Shown here: positions 1-11,375 of the stretch, piece by piece
Layout of the letters: the number at the start of each line of letters is the position of its first letter
Numbering within the stretch: position 1 is the stretch's first letter
Position numbers and translations under genes: made by a program
Notes under the pieces: generated by a model
The model's database searches: none
Seen by the model: the letters and a program-made list of their open reading frames with translations, nothing else
Told to the model about the DNA's origin: nothing
Assembly: GCA_014529385.2 (NCBI GenBank)
Contig: CM043971.1
Coordinates: 57,542,709 to 57,606,708 of the forward strand
Source: Adiantum capillus-veneris
Lineage: Eukaryota > Streptophyta > Polypodiopsida > Polypodiales > Pteridaceae
Reading direction: 5' to 3'
Length of the DNA: 64,000 nt

Positions 1-677
1 GAGACAAGAATTCCCCTGCAAGTCATTTCTCTCTATAGGTTGCTTAAGTACAGAATTATGCCAGCTTTCACTAGGCTCTACTCGATGCATTGGGTATTTT
101 AAGTTCTATACTCGGACTTTAGTAGCGCAAGTAGTAGAATGAATTTTTTTATTATAAACCAAGTATTGGTTCCCACTATGTGTCTCTGCTTAATATCGTG
201 TCATATTCTATTTCAAAAAAGGTCATGTGAAGCTAAGGGGAAAGGGAGAAATTCTGCCCCAAAATAGTGCTTTACCTCCTAATTTACCAAAACTTTCTTT
301 TTGGTAAATTCAAGAAAAGGAACTTTGAATGTTTGTAAAATGATACGAGGTTGCTAACCACCATAGAGGCCTTGCTAATTTATTTGATGACGGGAGTTGA
401 ACTCTAGACTTGTAGTTTATAGCGAGGCCTTATAACCTCTGAGAAAAACTTTCCTATTTTATAAAAGAAAGTGTGTGTTTTTTCTTTTATAAGGTCGAAT
501 TTTTGATGTTATCTGAGTTTCAATTTGAGTAAATCTCCCTCAGAGAGGTAGTATCATTCCTATTTGTTTATAAGTTCCATAAAAAAAGTAATTTTGTCTG
601 ACTATGTTGTGTGTGTGTATGTCCATGTTCAAAGTTCATAGCTAAATATGGTCGTACTAGTTATTTGTCATTGACTA

Positions 678-678
<1 letters not shown>
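1..678. other. Gene-free spacer
   Basis: AT-rich sequence with no reading frame, repeat or RNA gene that I can support. A short GT run near 609-620 precedes the first long microsatellite. Confidence 0.6.

Positions 679-744
<66 letters not shown>
679..744. repeat. Compound microsatellite (TG)n(AG)n
   Basis: About 15 TG units run directly into about 18 AG units. This is the first of several loci with the same GT-then-GA order in the first 3 kb. Confidence 0.95.
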
Positions 745-746
<2 letters not shown>

Positions 747-1219
747 GGAGAGGGTACGAGGGATCTCACACCGGCACTCGAGAGAGAGGGGAGGGAGAAT
801 AAGCATTGGTTTTACAATCAGCAGAATCGATAAAGCGACAATTGACAAAATCCACAATCGAGAAAAAACACAAAATCGACATCGACGTCTACGAAATTGA
901 GAATTGACAAAATTGAGAGTTGACCCAATTTGGAAAGTACAATCCGACAAATCCGAGGCAGAAGATATGCAAGCCCAAAGTAGGAGCAGACCTCAACAAA
1001 CGGCAAAGGTGGATGACGGGAGGGAACTCCGATAATACTCGGCTATTTTTGAAGGTTTTTACGCTAGATTTCTTTGAGCTTTGTCAGTGCTCTCGCCTTT
1101 GGGTTGACTTGGAATTCAAAGGTGAATCTTAAAATTTGTAACTAGGATTGAATTAATCTAGGTTTTCTCGAGCGTTTAAAGGCAAATTAGAATTTTTGAG
1201 GCAAATATCAAAATTTTGT

Positions 1220-1251
<32 letters not shown>

Positions 1252-1850
1252 CACTAAATCGAGTTGAGACATAGTGCTTTCTTCTAAAAACTTAGAAAAC
1301 TTGCATATGAGAAATTTTAGGGCAAACTTGATTATGTTTGAAGGCTTTGGGATTACACTAAATTGAGGATTTTTCAAGCATTTGTCTATACCACACCTTT
1401 TTCAAAACATTTTAGAGACAAATTACTATATTTGAAGGTTTTTGCACTAAACTTCTGTGCACTTTGTAGATTCTCTAAAAATTAATTTATGCTCTTTAAC
1501 CTTTGTAGTTTTTTTTTGAAAATGCTCTTAAGAGCTTGGTTTGAATTAACTTTAAAAGAATATATGTAGACCTTGGCATATCCTTTGCACAAGGGTCTCC
1601 AACCAATACAAGATATGCACACTGTGACCCAAAACATACTCGAACATTTTTGTAAGTACACTATATATCTATTAAGGACCTATCTTCTTCTTTTCGGCAA
1701 GCCGCTTCCTCCTGCTTGATAAAGGCCATTTGCAATTAGAGATAAATTTCAAAATTTTGAGATGGGATTATACTAAACCTAAGTTTTTTCCTCCAATCAT
1801 TGTGGGTGTCCTAGCATGCAAATTGAATCTTACAAGTGTGTGACCCTTCC

Positions 1851-1907
<57 letters not shown>

Positions 1908-2347
1908 AGTCCCTTTTTTTGGCACCCAATCGGCCCTCCCAAGCCTTTTCCTTATGTCACATGGCAATGGCCTCCAAGGTGCATCAGATATAGTCGAGAA
2001 ACCTTGTAGGTGGGATTATACTAAACCTAGGTTTTTCTTGAGCACTAGGGTACACAATAGATTTTTTCTATTATTCAATGATCAATTATCTGTACTCTTG
2101 ATGGATTTTGAAAAAATAGAGGAAGGAGAGGGTCTCCACGAGTTGTTTTTTGGTTGATTTGCATGGCATGATGGATCAACACCGAAATTGAGTTGTTGAG
2201 AGTCCATGTTGGGTCATCCTCCTTACCATAAACACATTAAAGAGCCTTTGAAAATTGAGTGAAGTAGTTTAGATTCTATGCGATTTCATCCATTTTCAAT
2301 GATCTGCAACAATAATCAAAATTGTATGCCTGACAACCTGTTGTCAG

Positions 2348-2350
<3 letters not shown>
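745..2350. other. Spacer with a recurring short motif, a poly-G run and a GA tract
   Basis: No coding sequence recognised. A motif of the type 'gggattacactaaa' followed by a T-rich stretch recurs near 1055, 1249, 1350, 1436, 1765 and 2012, suggesting a decayed tandem or dispersed repeat. A 29-bp G homopolymer is at 1220-1248 and a (GA)n tract at 1854-1907. Confidence 0.5.

Positions 2351-2433
<83 letters not shown>
2351..2433. repeat. Compound microsatellite (GT)n(GA)n
   Basis: About 20 GT units (2351-2390) pass directly into about 21 GA units (2391-2433). Confidence 0.95.
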
Positions 2434-2436
<3 letters not shown>

Positions 2437-2492
2437 ATGCAGACTATGAAAGTCACATTTTTTCAACATTTGTAGACTGTAGTAGTCAAAAC

Positions 2493-2494
<2 letters not shown>

Positions 2495-2588
<94 letters not shown>
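2495..2588. repeat. Compound microsatellite (GT)n(GA)n
   Basis: GT units at 2495-2530 are followed by AG units at 2531-2588. It lies only about 60 bp from the previous locus and has the same order. Confidence 0.95.
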
Positions 2589-2589
<1 letters not shown>

Positions 2590-2873
2590 ACTGTGCTACA
2601 AGCAAGTAGACAGAGAAAGAGAAAGAGAAAGAGTGAGGTGGTTCATTGGGACCAAGATCAAGACCTTGATTAGGATAGCTACTAATAATCATGTAGAGGC
2701 AAAAATGGGACAAGCACTATCCATTGGTGGGGAGTGCTTGGTAGTAGGAGATGGGTTCTCAAGGCAATAGGTGTGCATGGGTTTTCTTGAACCATGAAGA
2801 GTTTCGTCTAGTAGTAAGAGAGGAAAGAGAAAATGGCTTAGGGGGGAGAAATTGTAGCCACAACCGGACAAAC

Positions 2874-2876
<3 letters not shown>

Positions 2877-2937
<61 letters not shown>
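2877..2937. repeat. Compound microsatellite (GT)n(GA)n
   Basis: GT units at 2877-2904 are followed by GA units to 2937. A short GT run recurs at 3297-3318 without the GA part. Confidence 0.95.
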
Positions 2938-2940
<3 letters not shown>

Positions 2941-3939
2941 TCCATTCCATTGTCCAAACTTAGGGGACATGTTCTTCTCCATGCCCTCTCTCACCCCCCA
3001 TCAACAACGATGGCACTTCCCTGTACATTAGAGCATTATGGGGGCTAACATATTGAGAGATATTGATTTGCAGGTTTGATGCGGTGATTTAGTAATTGAA
3101 GAAAAAAGTTAAAATGGGTCCTTTTCTTGCAATGGTGAATACAAAAAGACCTTAATTGCGGATAAGGGATTAGATGCATTTGGGCTTCTTCGATGGCTAA
3201 CAATGTTGTTTTAGCTGCTAGAAGCCATTGTAGCCGGCCACTTTAGCTTCACATATTTGGAGAAGTTGTAGATGTTTCACATCTATCCCAAGGCATGTGT
3301 GTGTGTGTGTGTGTGTGCACGCATCTTAATTCTGTTGGAAATGAGGCTATCCAAGCTATAAAGGCATACACTTGTGCTGGTCCTAATGAAAATTGAAAGA
3401 ATCTTGGTGAATTCTGGAATACGTACCAAATGATTGAAGAGGAACAACTAGAATTTAGATCGACTCTTTTGTATTGGTATTTAAGGAAGGGTCTATAAGA
3501 ATTCCAACAGTTTCTCAAAAACCGTTTTTGATCCTTTGCCTTCTCCATAAGAGAGAGTCCCTTGGTGCGAGCAATGATTGAGGAGCTTGGATATTTTTTA
3601 CTATCCACATCGGATAATTTGACCTGCTTAAGCTCAAAGAGAACATCTTGTGATAAGAGATGTTTGGAATGTAAGGCAAGGGTTTTGCATTGCTCTATAA
3701 TGTTCGTGGGTATGCTATAGAGAAAACCTAGAGAGGAAATAGTAAATGGTGCCCGATGGTTCAATATTTCATAATCCTAGAGCTTGTGTTCAAGTTGAAT
3801 AACATCCAATTCAACTTGCGTGGGTGGTACTAATTTGGGAAGTATTTAGTGTTGTCTGGACATAAAATACAAAGTAGTTTTTAATGATTTTTCTTGCTTA
3901 CTTACGGTCATAACATCTAGTTTGACAGAGGATAAACTA
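2938..3939. other. Gene-free spacer
   Basis: A 171-codon minus-strand open frame lies at 3249-3764, but it has no recognisable motif and its C-terminus is translated microsatellite. I do not call a gene. Confidence 0.5.
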
Positions 3940-4112
3940 TATGCTAACAAGTTTTTTTACTCTACATAAAGAGTAAAAAAGCATCCTTTCTTCCAAAAAT
4001 AATGTTGCATAAATAGAACTAGACCCTATGCTAACAAGTTTTTTTTACTCTACATAAAGAGTAAAAAGCATCCTTTCTTCCGAAAAAATGTTGCATCAAT
4101 AGAACTACACCT
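3940..4112. repeat. 87-bp direct tandem duplication
   Basis: The unit beginning 'tatgctaacaag' at 3940 is repeated at 4027 with only a few substitutions and small indels. Both copies contain the same self-complementary block 'tttttactctacataaagag'. Confidence 0.9.
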
Positions 4113-4782
4113 TGAGAATCTCATTTCTCCTTACATTAATGTAATTCTTCAAAAGTAGTTGTTAAAGTCTAAATTTTATGTGGCTATAGCCGTATTTTTA
4201 TAACTCTGCTAGACACTATGTTGCACTTGAGTTTTTCTATTGATAGAGGGATATGAATATTTCTTACCCTATACTTTGCTAATATATGAGGGAAAAACAT
4301 TTACTTTATTATACTTTTTTCAGTGCTCTAAGAATCCTCTCTATCAAGTTTTTATCGGTCTAGAGTAAACTATCCTTGCTATCATAAGCAATTAAAGCAC
4401 TAAATAGAAATTTGAATAGTTTTGAATGCATGGATACAGGGGACATGTATGACAATTGTCGGGTCCGTTCTATACCTGCATTCCATGACTATACAAAAAT
4501 ACTGATGATTTTTTTGGTTTGCATGATGGCTGTAGGTAAGGATTTTGACTTCTTTTGTCTTTGAATTCAAGTGTTGTTCGAACAATTTTGACAGGGATAC
4601 TTCTTCTACTGTTGTTACTACATTTTGTTTCTTAGATGTAATAAAACATCAAAATTTCATTTCACATGTATATAGTTTTTTTTAATAAAAAATATGTATG
4701 TAGTCACTCTTATTAATCTTATTCATATCTCTTTTTGAATTTACTGTTCAAATTGTGAATAAAGTATATATATTAATACTCC

Positions 4783-4854
<72 letters not shown>

Positions 4855-5022
4855 GCGTGCAGGACATCCATAGCAAATTGTTGGACTCCTATCGCTAAAT
4901 TATCGAGCTCAATGTACTTCATTAATGCAATGAAAATGTGGAAATCCTTCATGCAATGCGCCAACACCTCGAGAAATGGCACGTCGACTTTGTCTCTTCT
5001 ATTCACACACATCGAGGAAATG

Positions 5023-5101
<79 letters not shown>

Positions 5102-5324
5102 TGTATGCGTGCGTGGAATACATGCATCCAGCTTTTGAAATTTGAGCATCGAAGTCAAAGATCATTTATGACATAGAAGGTCCGTGCAAAACTCCTAAGG
5201 GAGGTTCATTGAGCAACACATGGAGCAAAATTCTCTATGGCGTTCAAAATGTAAAGGAAAACCACCCTTGAAATGATTTTCAAAAAATAAAAGTAGTTAG
5301 TGGTCAGCCTTGAAATGGAGGGTT
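4113..5324. other. Gene-free spacer with (CA)n and (CT)n(CA)n microsatellites
   Basis: A (CA)n tract of about 35 units lies near 4782-4852. A (TC)n then (AC)n compound tract lies at 5023-5096, which is the reverse complement of the GT-GA loci further left. No gene is supported between them. Confidence 0.7.
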
Positions 5325-5532
5325 GGAGTGAAATGGCCTCCCAAAAACTATAGGATTAAGTATTATAAATTTAGATAGAGTACTAAGGTCCTTTTGACTT
5401 TCCCTTGCCGACTGGAGTGAAATGGCCTCCCAAAAACTATAGGCTTAAGTATTATAAATTTAGATAGAGTACTAAGGTCCTTTTGACTTTCCCTTGCCGA
5501 CTGGAGTGAAATGGCCTCCCAAAAACTATAGG
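5325..5532. repeat. 89-bp tandem repeat, left part
   Basis: Units start at 5325, 5414 and 5503 with 'ggagtgaaatggcctccc' and are almost identical. The third is cut after 30 bp by the LINE at 5533. The matching continuation is at 10042-10105, so the LINE landed inside the array. Confidence 0.9.
5527..5532. repeat. Target site duplication TATAGG (left) of the minus-strand LINE
   Basis: TATAGG here is matched by TATAGG at 10042-10047 on the other side of the LINE. On the minus strand the left copy directly follows the A-rich tail of the element. Confidence 0.7.
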
Positions 5533-5799
5533 AAATTTTTTTGTTGCAAAACTCACAATTGTGAGTGGATAGTATTAAGAACATCAGAAATATACACCAG
5601 CCTTGAGATCAGACCGAGCCTTGAGGGTCAAAAGATTATAGATTTTCTGCTCAACAGAGAAATCACAACTACTCCTAGGCTTTACTTATTACAAGATGTC
5701 ATCATGACATGTATTGTTCTAAACTAGTCCTCTGAGGCTTGTTTTCCTTCCATCATGTGGATCGTCACTCTACTCTCTTGTATGATTTCACAAAAGCTT

Positions 5800-6470
5800 G
5801 CCACATCCAGATCCCCGTCAAACACATGATGGTTCCTTGCTTGCCAAATTTGGTGAAAGAAGTAACTTACCTGATTATTTGAGTGTAGAGAAGAAGAGCA
5901 GGACTTCCCAACCTATTACTACCAAAGAACAGATCAGTCTTGAAGAACTTAATTTGCCATGTCCTTTGAATCCACTTGCATATTTTCCTAGCCATGCCAC
6001 TAATTGCCTGGCATCCCATGAAAAGGTGGGCTAGGTCTGCACCCCGAGCAACGATCGGACCCGATTCCTCTTTGTTATATCTTTATGCCCGTCGATAGAG
6101 CACCCCACATCACTTTCCCTAGAAATATCTTCATATACTGAGGCCACATTGGATTCCAGATGCTCTCCATGACTCCCTTCCATCATTTTTCCATCAAGTG
6201 CCTCTTCCATAATTTGTTGAGGGGGCTACACCAATTAGCCTCGTGCATTGCATGGGAAATGCCTTTAGAATGTGGTTTCCAAAAGAGGATACTCATGGGC
6301 CATCTCCAAGCGTCCCATTCAAAGTTGGATTCACAAATTGGCATCACCACCTTATCAAGCTCTTTCATCACCATGTAGACTAGTAAGATCTCAAAACCAT
6401 TCAACTGAAATTGGATGGCTAAAGAGTCACCAGTTTTTCAATACTTACTGTTGCCATCCCATAATTTCTC
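5800..6470 (-). pseudogene. LINE C-terminal region with zinc-binding reverse-transcriptase domain
   Basis: On the minus strand, after one or two frameshifts, the sequence reads through a Cys-rich stretch near 6040-6060 and then through 'ARKICKWIQRTWQI' near 5950-5990. The plus-strand LINE carries the same signature as 'ARKICKWVKK' at 13478-13510. This matches the zinc-binding domain that ends plant L1-type polyproteins. Stops and shifts make it non-functional. Confidence 0.7.
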
Positions 6471-6473
6471 TAG

Positions 6474-7861
6474 TCAAATGAGCCCCTTATTATTCACATT
6501 CCTGGCCATTTCTATCAAATAAGGGCTTTGTGGCAGCCCCAATATTTTAGAGAGCCAAGGGGACCAGTGCAAAATAAAGTTCTTAAAGTATCCGGTTGCT
6601 TCCCCCCATTCCAAAACCTCAGCTGCTCTTCTGCACTTCCTCATCAGTTCCATTGAGAGTCCACTAGGTCTAAGATAAGACCACTTCGGGGCGAGAAGTT
6701 TGTAGTGCATCACAATGCCCTTCCACTTTTCCCCTTTCAATCCCAGTTTTATTGTATCAAGCATTTCCTTGGTCATGATAGCCCAAGCTTGGTCCTGTTT
6801 AGCCAATGAGACCATAAATTTGGCATAAAGGACCTCAACATGGGATACAGGGTTAAGAATGCGAGCCCTCCTTGGTCTAACGGGCGAGTAACTACCTCCC
6901 ATCTAGCCCACTGCCATGGCTTGGAGATTTTTGTGTTGTTCTTCCAAAGAATCCTTTTCACTGGTTTGAAGAATTCTTTCCAGTTACACTTAGCCATCTT
7001 GAGCACGGGGCTGAGGAAAGCAATATACGGGATCATAAAAACATTAATCACTCTAATCCGGCTTTGGAAGGGGAGGATAACAAACTCCCATCTTCTCATT
7101 TTTTAGCTTACTTTTTCAAGGACCCATTGAAATCTTTTCTTGTGAATTACGTCCACCCCTACAGGGGCTCCCAGGTGTCTGAATACACTCCCTTTTGAGA
7201 TAATCTCTCCTGTCCAGACTGAATGGTCAAAAGAGTCGTTCTCCAACAGCGAGATAAGTCGACTTCTCTATATTGCACTTGGATCCTGAGGCCACGACAA
7301 ATGTTTGCACAATCTCTAGAGCTCTCATGACAACTTGAGGACAGGCCTTCAAGAATAGGAGCAAATTATTTGTGAACATTTTGGCCAGTAGTATCTGGTT
7401 GTTGCCCGGTAATGTCAGACCTTGAATCTCTCCCTGCGCACCACTGGCTTCGAGCATCGTAATGATAGGATGCGACCTGATGGCGAAAAGCAAGGGGGCC
7501 AGGGGACATACTTGCTTAATAGACCTTTCAACCTCAAAAGAGCCCACAATTCTATCATTAAACAGGAGCTCTAATTGCCTGCCAATGCCTAGTGTGCGTA
7601 TGAGGCGACAAAGGCGAGGCCCAAAGCCCAGAGCTCCCATGACTTCTTCTATATAGAACCATTCTATTCTATCATAGGATTTGTTGAGGTCTACCTGCAG
7701 CAAGATGCACTCTTGATTGGAGAAGGATGCATACTCTATTTCTATCATTACTACCAATATATTTTCATATATAGATCTCCCTTTAATGAACCTGTGTTGA
7801 TGGGGAGAGATGATCCGACTCATGAGGAGGGGGCAAGTCTGAGAGCTATCGCCTTGGGGGC
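6474..7861 (-). pseudogene. LINE reverse transcriptase, C-terminal two thirds, catalytically dead
   Basis: The frame at 7886-7227 reads 'HQHRFIKGRSIYENIL' (fingers/palm region) and then 'LLQVDLNKSYDRIEW', the first catalytic motif. In the position of the usual FADD box it has 'FTNN', so both catalytic aspartates are lost. Frames at 7099-6773 and 6902-6474 continue with 'NNTKISKPWQWARWEVV' and 'WGEATGYFKNFILHW', both matched by the plus-strand LINE at 12520-12580 and 15450-15510. Several frameshifts are present. The N-terminal part lies beyond the inserted fragment, at 8486-8770. Confidence 0.85.
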
Positions 7862-8485
7862 GTCCATACGCCAACCGGTTTCCCATACAACTGGGCGGTT
7901 CCTCTAGGATAAACTTGATATCTTAAGTAATATCCACAAACACAAACAAGCACGGGGTAAAGACTCGAACATGATGTTGAAAATCACAAACTCTTGGCGG
8001 ATATTTTCCTGTATTGATAGGAAAATTCTCATTTCACAATATACCATAATTAAAAATGCAATATAACTTGTGCCTATTTTTTCAACTTTTACCCTTCTAA
8101 GGTTAGGACCATATTAAACCATGCTTTGATACCACTTGTGAGGTCCCCAAACCCCACCGACACCAAAACGGAATGGGACCATTGACAGGTCTCTAGGCCT
8201 GCTAAAGTTAGAGTCCTTAAATAAGAAAAATTCCAGGGAATTCACCCTTACCATTGACAATGGTTTAGGTTTATAGCCCTAGAAGGAGACCTAGTCCTAT
8301 CTCGCAGTGGAAACGGGACCATAATTAAAAAAAATAAACTATTCCGGCCCTATAACTTCCATCATTAGATTAAGGTTTCCTTAGCCAATGCGTTTTTTCC
8401 CCTAACATATGTGAGGGCACAGCCGTTGGTGGATTCCTCTTCCAAGTGAAGAAGTTTCTAAACATTTTAGTGCAATTTTGTATGC
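7862..8485. mobile_element. Rearranged fragment of gypsy family D inserted in the LINE
   Basis: Three blocks of element D appear here in a non-native order. 7862-7970 matches the LTR interior (about 58565-58680). From about 7970 to 8139 it matches the leader beside the primer-binding site (about 57690-57863). 8140-8485 matches the first part of the LTR (57864-58198). It splits the LINE reverse transcriptase, whose frame stops near 7860 and resumes near 8486. A match to the tRNA-Met binding site ('gctttgatacca') is at about 8122-8134. Confidence 0.8.
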
Positions 8486-9089
8486 TACTACATCATCATA
8501 ATGGGACACCAATGTTTAAGTTGAGAGCATCAGCTCTGTTTGGGGATGGGCTTGATAAGCCCTCTCTTAACACTTGCATCCAACGACTCTTTGGAAACAA
8601 CTCGATTGGCCATCCGTGTGACTAGACCCTTGAGATCCTTAAAAATCCCCTGAAAAATTTAGCCGTCAGTCCATCCCAACCGAGGGAATTTTCATTGCCA
8701 AGAGCTTTTAGTGCTGCTAAGCATTCCTCCTTAGAGAAGGCCATTTCCATGCGGTTGGCTTCCTCCTAGGGAACCTTCTTTTAAACACTCCCAAGTAAAG
8801 ACGCTCAGGCTTCTTCCACTTCCTGAGATTGGGTCTCTGGCTAGCCAATAATCTGGCTGAGATAATTCAGCATAAGTCCAACCATCTCATCTTGGTTTTG
8901 AATTGTATTCCCTTTCTCATCATCGAGCACTTACACGTGGCCTCGACTCTTCCTCACTTTCAGAGCCCTAAAAAAATGTGTTTGGTTAGAAGGCTTTGGT
9001 TGAAGCAAAGTTCCCCCAGAGAGCAATCTTGCCTTCTTGATTTCCTCCAGTTGTTCGTTGGTGGCCAAGTCAGATTTAGCTTCAAGCCA
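8486..9089 (-). pseudogene. LINE reverse transcriptase N-terminus and linker
   Basis: On the minus strand the stretch near 8600-8490 reads 'KRGLIKPIPKQ' followed by 'LKHWCPIMMM', matching the plus-strand LINE at 11521-11600. Upstream, around 8760-8640, is the region that usually precedes the first reverse-transcriptase block. Multiple stops are present and there is no long frame. Confidence 0.6.
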
Positions 9090-9378
9090 TCACTTGTGCT
9101 CCTCCTCGGTAGCCAGTCCGACAGCCTTCCTAGAGGCTAACTGCGCTACCTCTTCTGTGAGATGTTTGATATCTGCCTCATTGGCTTTTTTAACCCGAGG
9201 ACCCGAAGGTTTGATAGCTTTTTGTACACTCCAAACAAATAGATTCCAAGCACTAGGTTTATTCAACCCCACATCTTTCTTGAGCTTTCTAAACGCTGTC
9301 TTGGTGATGCTTCTGTAGAGAGGGTCTTTGAACAGGTGTGTCCCTGTAACCTGAAGCTTTTTCTCCCCTCTAGGGGAT

Positions 9379-9409
<31 letters not shown>

Positions 9410-10041
9410 TCCCCCCTTTATCTTTCTTGAGATGTAAGTGTAATGGCATGTCATCGGAGAGGCTTTTTGTTGAGATTACCTTCATATCTAACGTTGATGA
9501 GATCCAGTCAGCTTGATGAGAGCAATAGCATCTGTCCAGCTGGGAGGTAGTGCGGGCATACTGAAGGCTTGTGTAGGTGAATCCAGGCATGTTGTTCCAT
9601 GGGTCCACTTCCCACAAGTCAATCATAGCCCACTTCTCACATAAGCTCAGCCATTTAGACTTCTTTGAGCTAGCCAATATAGTGCGGAGCCTATTCTTTC
9701 TTTCTTTTCTCGACCATATTGAAATCTCCAACCATCAAACACTCCCTGTATCCCTGAGCTGCATCCACAATTTAGCTCTATCCGGGCTGTAAACATTTAC
9801 TATGGTGATAGGTTGATTGTCCCATCTGATTCTAGCACCAATGACTCTTTTGGAGGGATGGTTTAGAAACATCTTTGGCTCCAAATCTCTATCAGCCAAT
9901 GAACAAGACACCATTGAAACTGTCACTTCCTTCCCCATAAAAGATAAGTGTTTTTCCTACAGCCTATTTTCTCTTGCTACTACGAGCATCCAAATGGTGC
10001 TCTTGGATGGCCCAGCAATTGACTGCCTTCTCTTTCTTCAG
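9090..10041 (-). pseudogene. LINE apurinic endonuclease-like domain, truncated
   Basis: The minus strand begins inside the domain with 'AIQEHHLDARSSK' (10012-9975), corresponding to the catalytic-Glu motif of L1 endonucleases. It continues through 'ITIVNVYSP' (near 9800) and 'SQLDRCYCS' (near 9535) to 'SDDMPLHLHL' (9460-9430), where family members end with Ser-Asp-His. The final His is replaced here by Asp-Met. A 28-bp C homopolymer (9381-9408, poly-Gly in frame) follows. The N-terminus is missing. Confidence 0.75.
9381..9408. repeat. C homopolymer (28 bp)
   Basis: Uninterrupted C run inside the LINE linker, read as poly-glycine on the minus strand. Long G/C homopolymers recur in this window at 1220, 18397, 18447, 51666 and 62178. 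Confidence 0.9.
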
Positions 10042-10151
10042 TATAGGCTTAAGTATTATGAATTTATATAGAGTACTAAGGTCTTTTTTACTTTCCCTTG
10101 CCAAGACTGTCTCACAAGTCTTTTCATTTTCTACCATCCTAGTACTCACCC
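10042..10151. repeat. Right remnant of the 89-bp repeat and spacer
   Basis: 10042-10105 matches the second part of the 89-bp unit (from 'tataggcttaag' to 'ctttcccttgcc') with a few substitutions. It starts with the TATAGG duplication of the LINE. Confidence 0.8.
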
Positions 10152-10559
10152 TTCACTAAATTGCATTTTCAATTAAATGTTTTTTAAAGTTTCTCGTTGA
10201 AATGAAGCAAAATGTGACACATGGAGGGTCTCTCCTTCCTTGAAACTTTTGAGCTGCTGCATATATAGTATAGATTCACTAAATTGCATTTTCAATTAAA
10301 TGTTTTTTAAAGTTTCTCGTTGAAATGAAGCAGAATGTGACACATGGAGGGTCTCTCCTTCCTTGAAAATTTTGAGCTGCTGCATATATAGTATAGATTT
10401 TAACTCCAAAACCATTTGAATCTCTTCATTTAAATGTTTTTTAAAGTTTCTCGTTGAAATGAAGCAGAATGTGACACATGGAGGGTCTCTCCTTCCTTGA
10501 AAATTTTGAGCTGCTGCATATATAGTATAGATTCTAACTCCAAAACCATTTGAATCTCT

Positions 10560-10560
<1 letters not shown>
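10152..10560. repeat. Threefold tandem repeat of about 123-134 bp
   Basis: The core 'aaatgttttttaaag' occurs at 10175, 10298 and 10432, followed each time by the same 'gtgacacatggagggtctct' block and 'gctgctgcatatatagtat'. A diverged further copy of the last part is at 10877-10950. A (TC)n tract follows at 10561-10592. Confidence 0.9.
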
Positions 10561-10592
<32 letters not shown>

Positions 10593-10596
<4 letters not shown>

Positions 10597-11064
10597 GGCA
10601 AAACTGCAATGTGCAAAGTGCACATCCCGAATGAAGTAGAACAACAATGCATAGAGGTGTTCAACATGAGGTTTTTACTCAACATTGGTCGCAAGGAAGC
10701 ATCCGGAGTTCAGCATTACTCTAAGATCTTTAAAATAAAGTATAGATATCTCCCTTCAAATTGGAACGCTATGTGTGGATTTGTGTAGGAAAAAAGGAGA
10801 GTTTCTTTGTGGTCTTCAAAAGGCAAAGTATAGCTCATATGGCTTTCAAAGGAAAGTAGAGTCATCCTTTCATTGACACGTGGAGGGCTTCTTTGGTCTT
10901 CAAATTTTTAAGCTGCATTATATATAGAATAGATATATAGTATAGATTGTTGCATTTGCCCAAAATTCACATGTATAAAACCGTCAATGCCAAACAACAA
11001 TTACCGCACACTTCCATCATACATATACAAAGACATTGGCTCCTTCATTGTTTATTTCTTTTAG

Positions 11065-11124
<60 letters not shown>

Positions 11125-11375
11125 TTGAGAGAGAGAGAGAGAACGAGAACAATCACTTCAAATTTCAAATCTAAAAGGAGATCCAAAAAAATAATCCAAT
11201 CAACCAAGGAGCTAACAACAACAACCATGAGACTACATCATTGTATTGGACATGCCAAGATGTACTTAAAAAAAGAAAAATCCATCTCTTTTGGTAGCAT
11301 AGAAAACCACCAAATACTTTTATAAAGAGCCTAAGGTACTAATTAGAAAGACAAAACTTTGAATGCTCACTAGGG
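10593..11375. other. Spacer with (TA)n tract
   Basis: No gene recognised. A (TA)n tract of about 26 units lies at 11069-11120 and a short GA run at 11127-11143. Confidence 0.6.

Larger units (their letters stand above)
5533..10041 (-). mobile_element. L1-type LINE, 5'-truncated and decayed
   Basis: Read on the minus strand, the order is endonuclease (from 10041), linker, reverse transcriptase, C-terminal zinc-binding domain, then an A-rich tail at 5533-5545. It is flanked by TATAGG duplications. The 5' end starts inside the endonuclease, so the first ORF and the endonuclease N-terminus are missing, as expected from incomplete target-primed reverse transcription. A fragment of the gypsy D family (7862-8485) and a C homopolymer interrupt it. 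Confidence 0.85.

Noticed and set aside
682-2994. Several open frames across the GT/GA tracts
   Set aside because: They are translated dinucleotide repeats (Cys-Val, Arg-Glu, Ser-Leu, His-Thr) with no unique protein sequence.
3249-3764. 171-codon minus-strand open frame
   Set aside because: No domain, no homologue in the window, ends in a translated microsatellite; length is compatible with chance in this composition.
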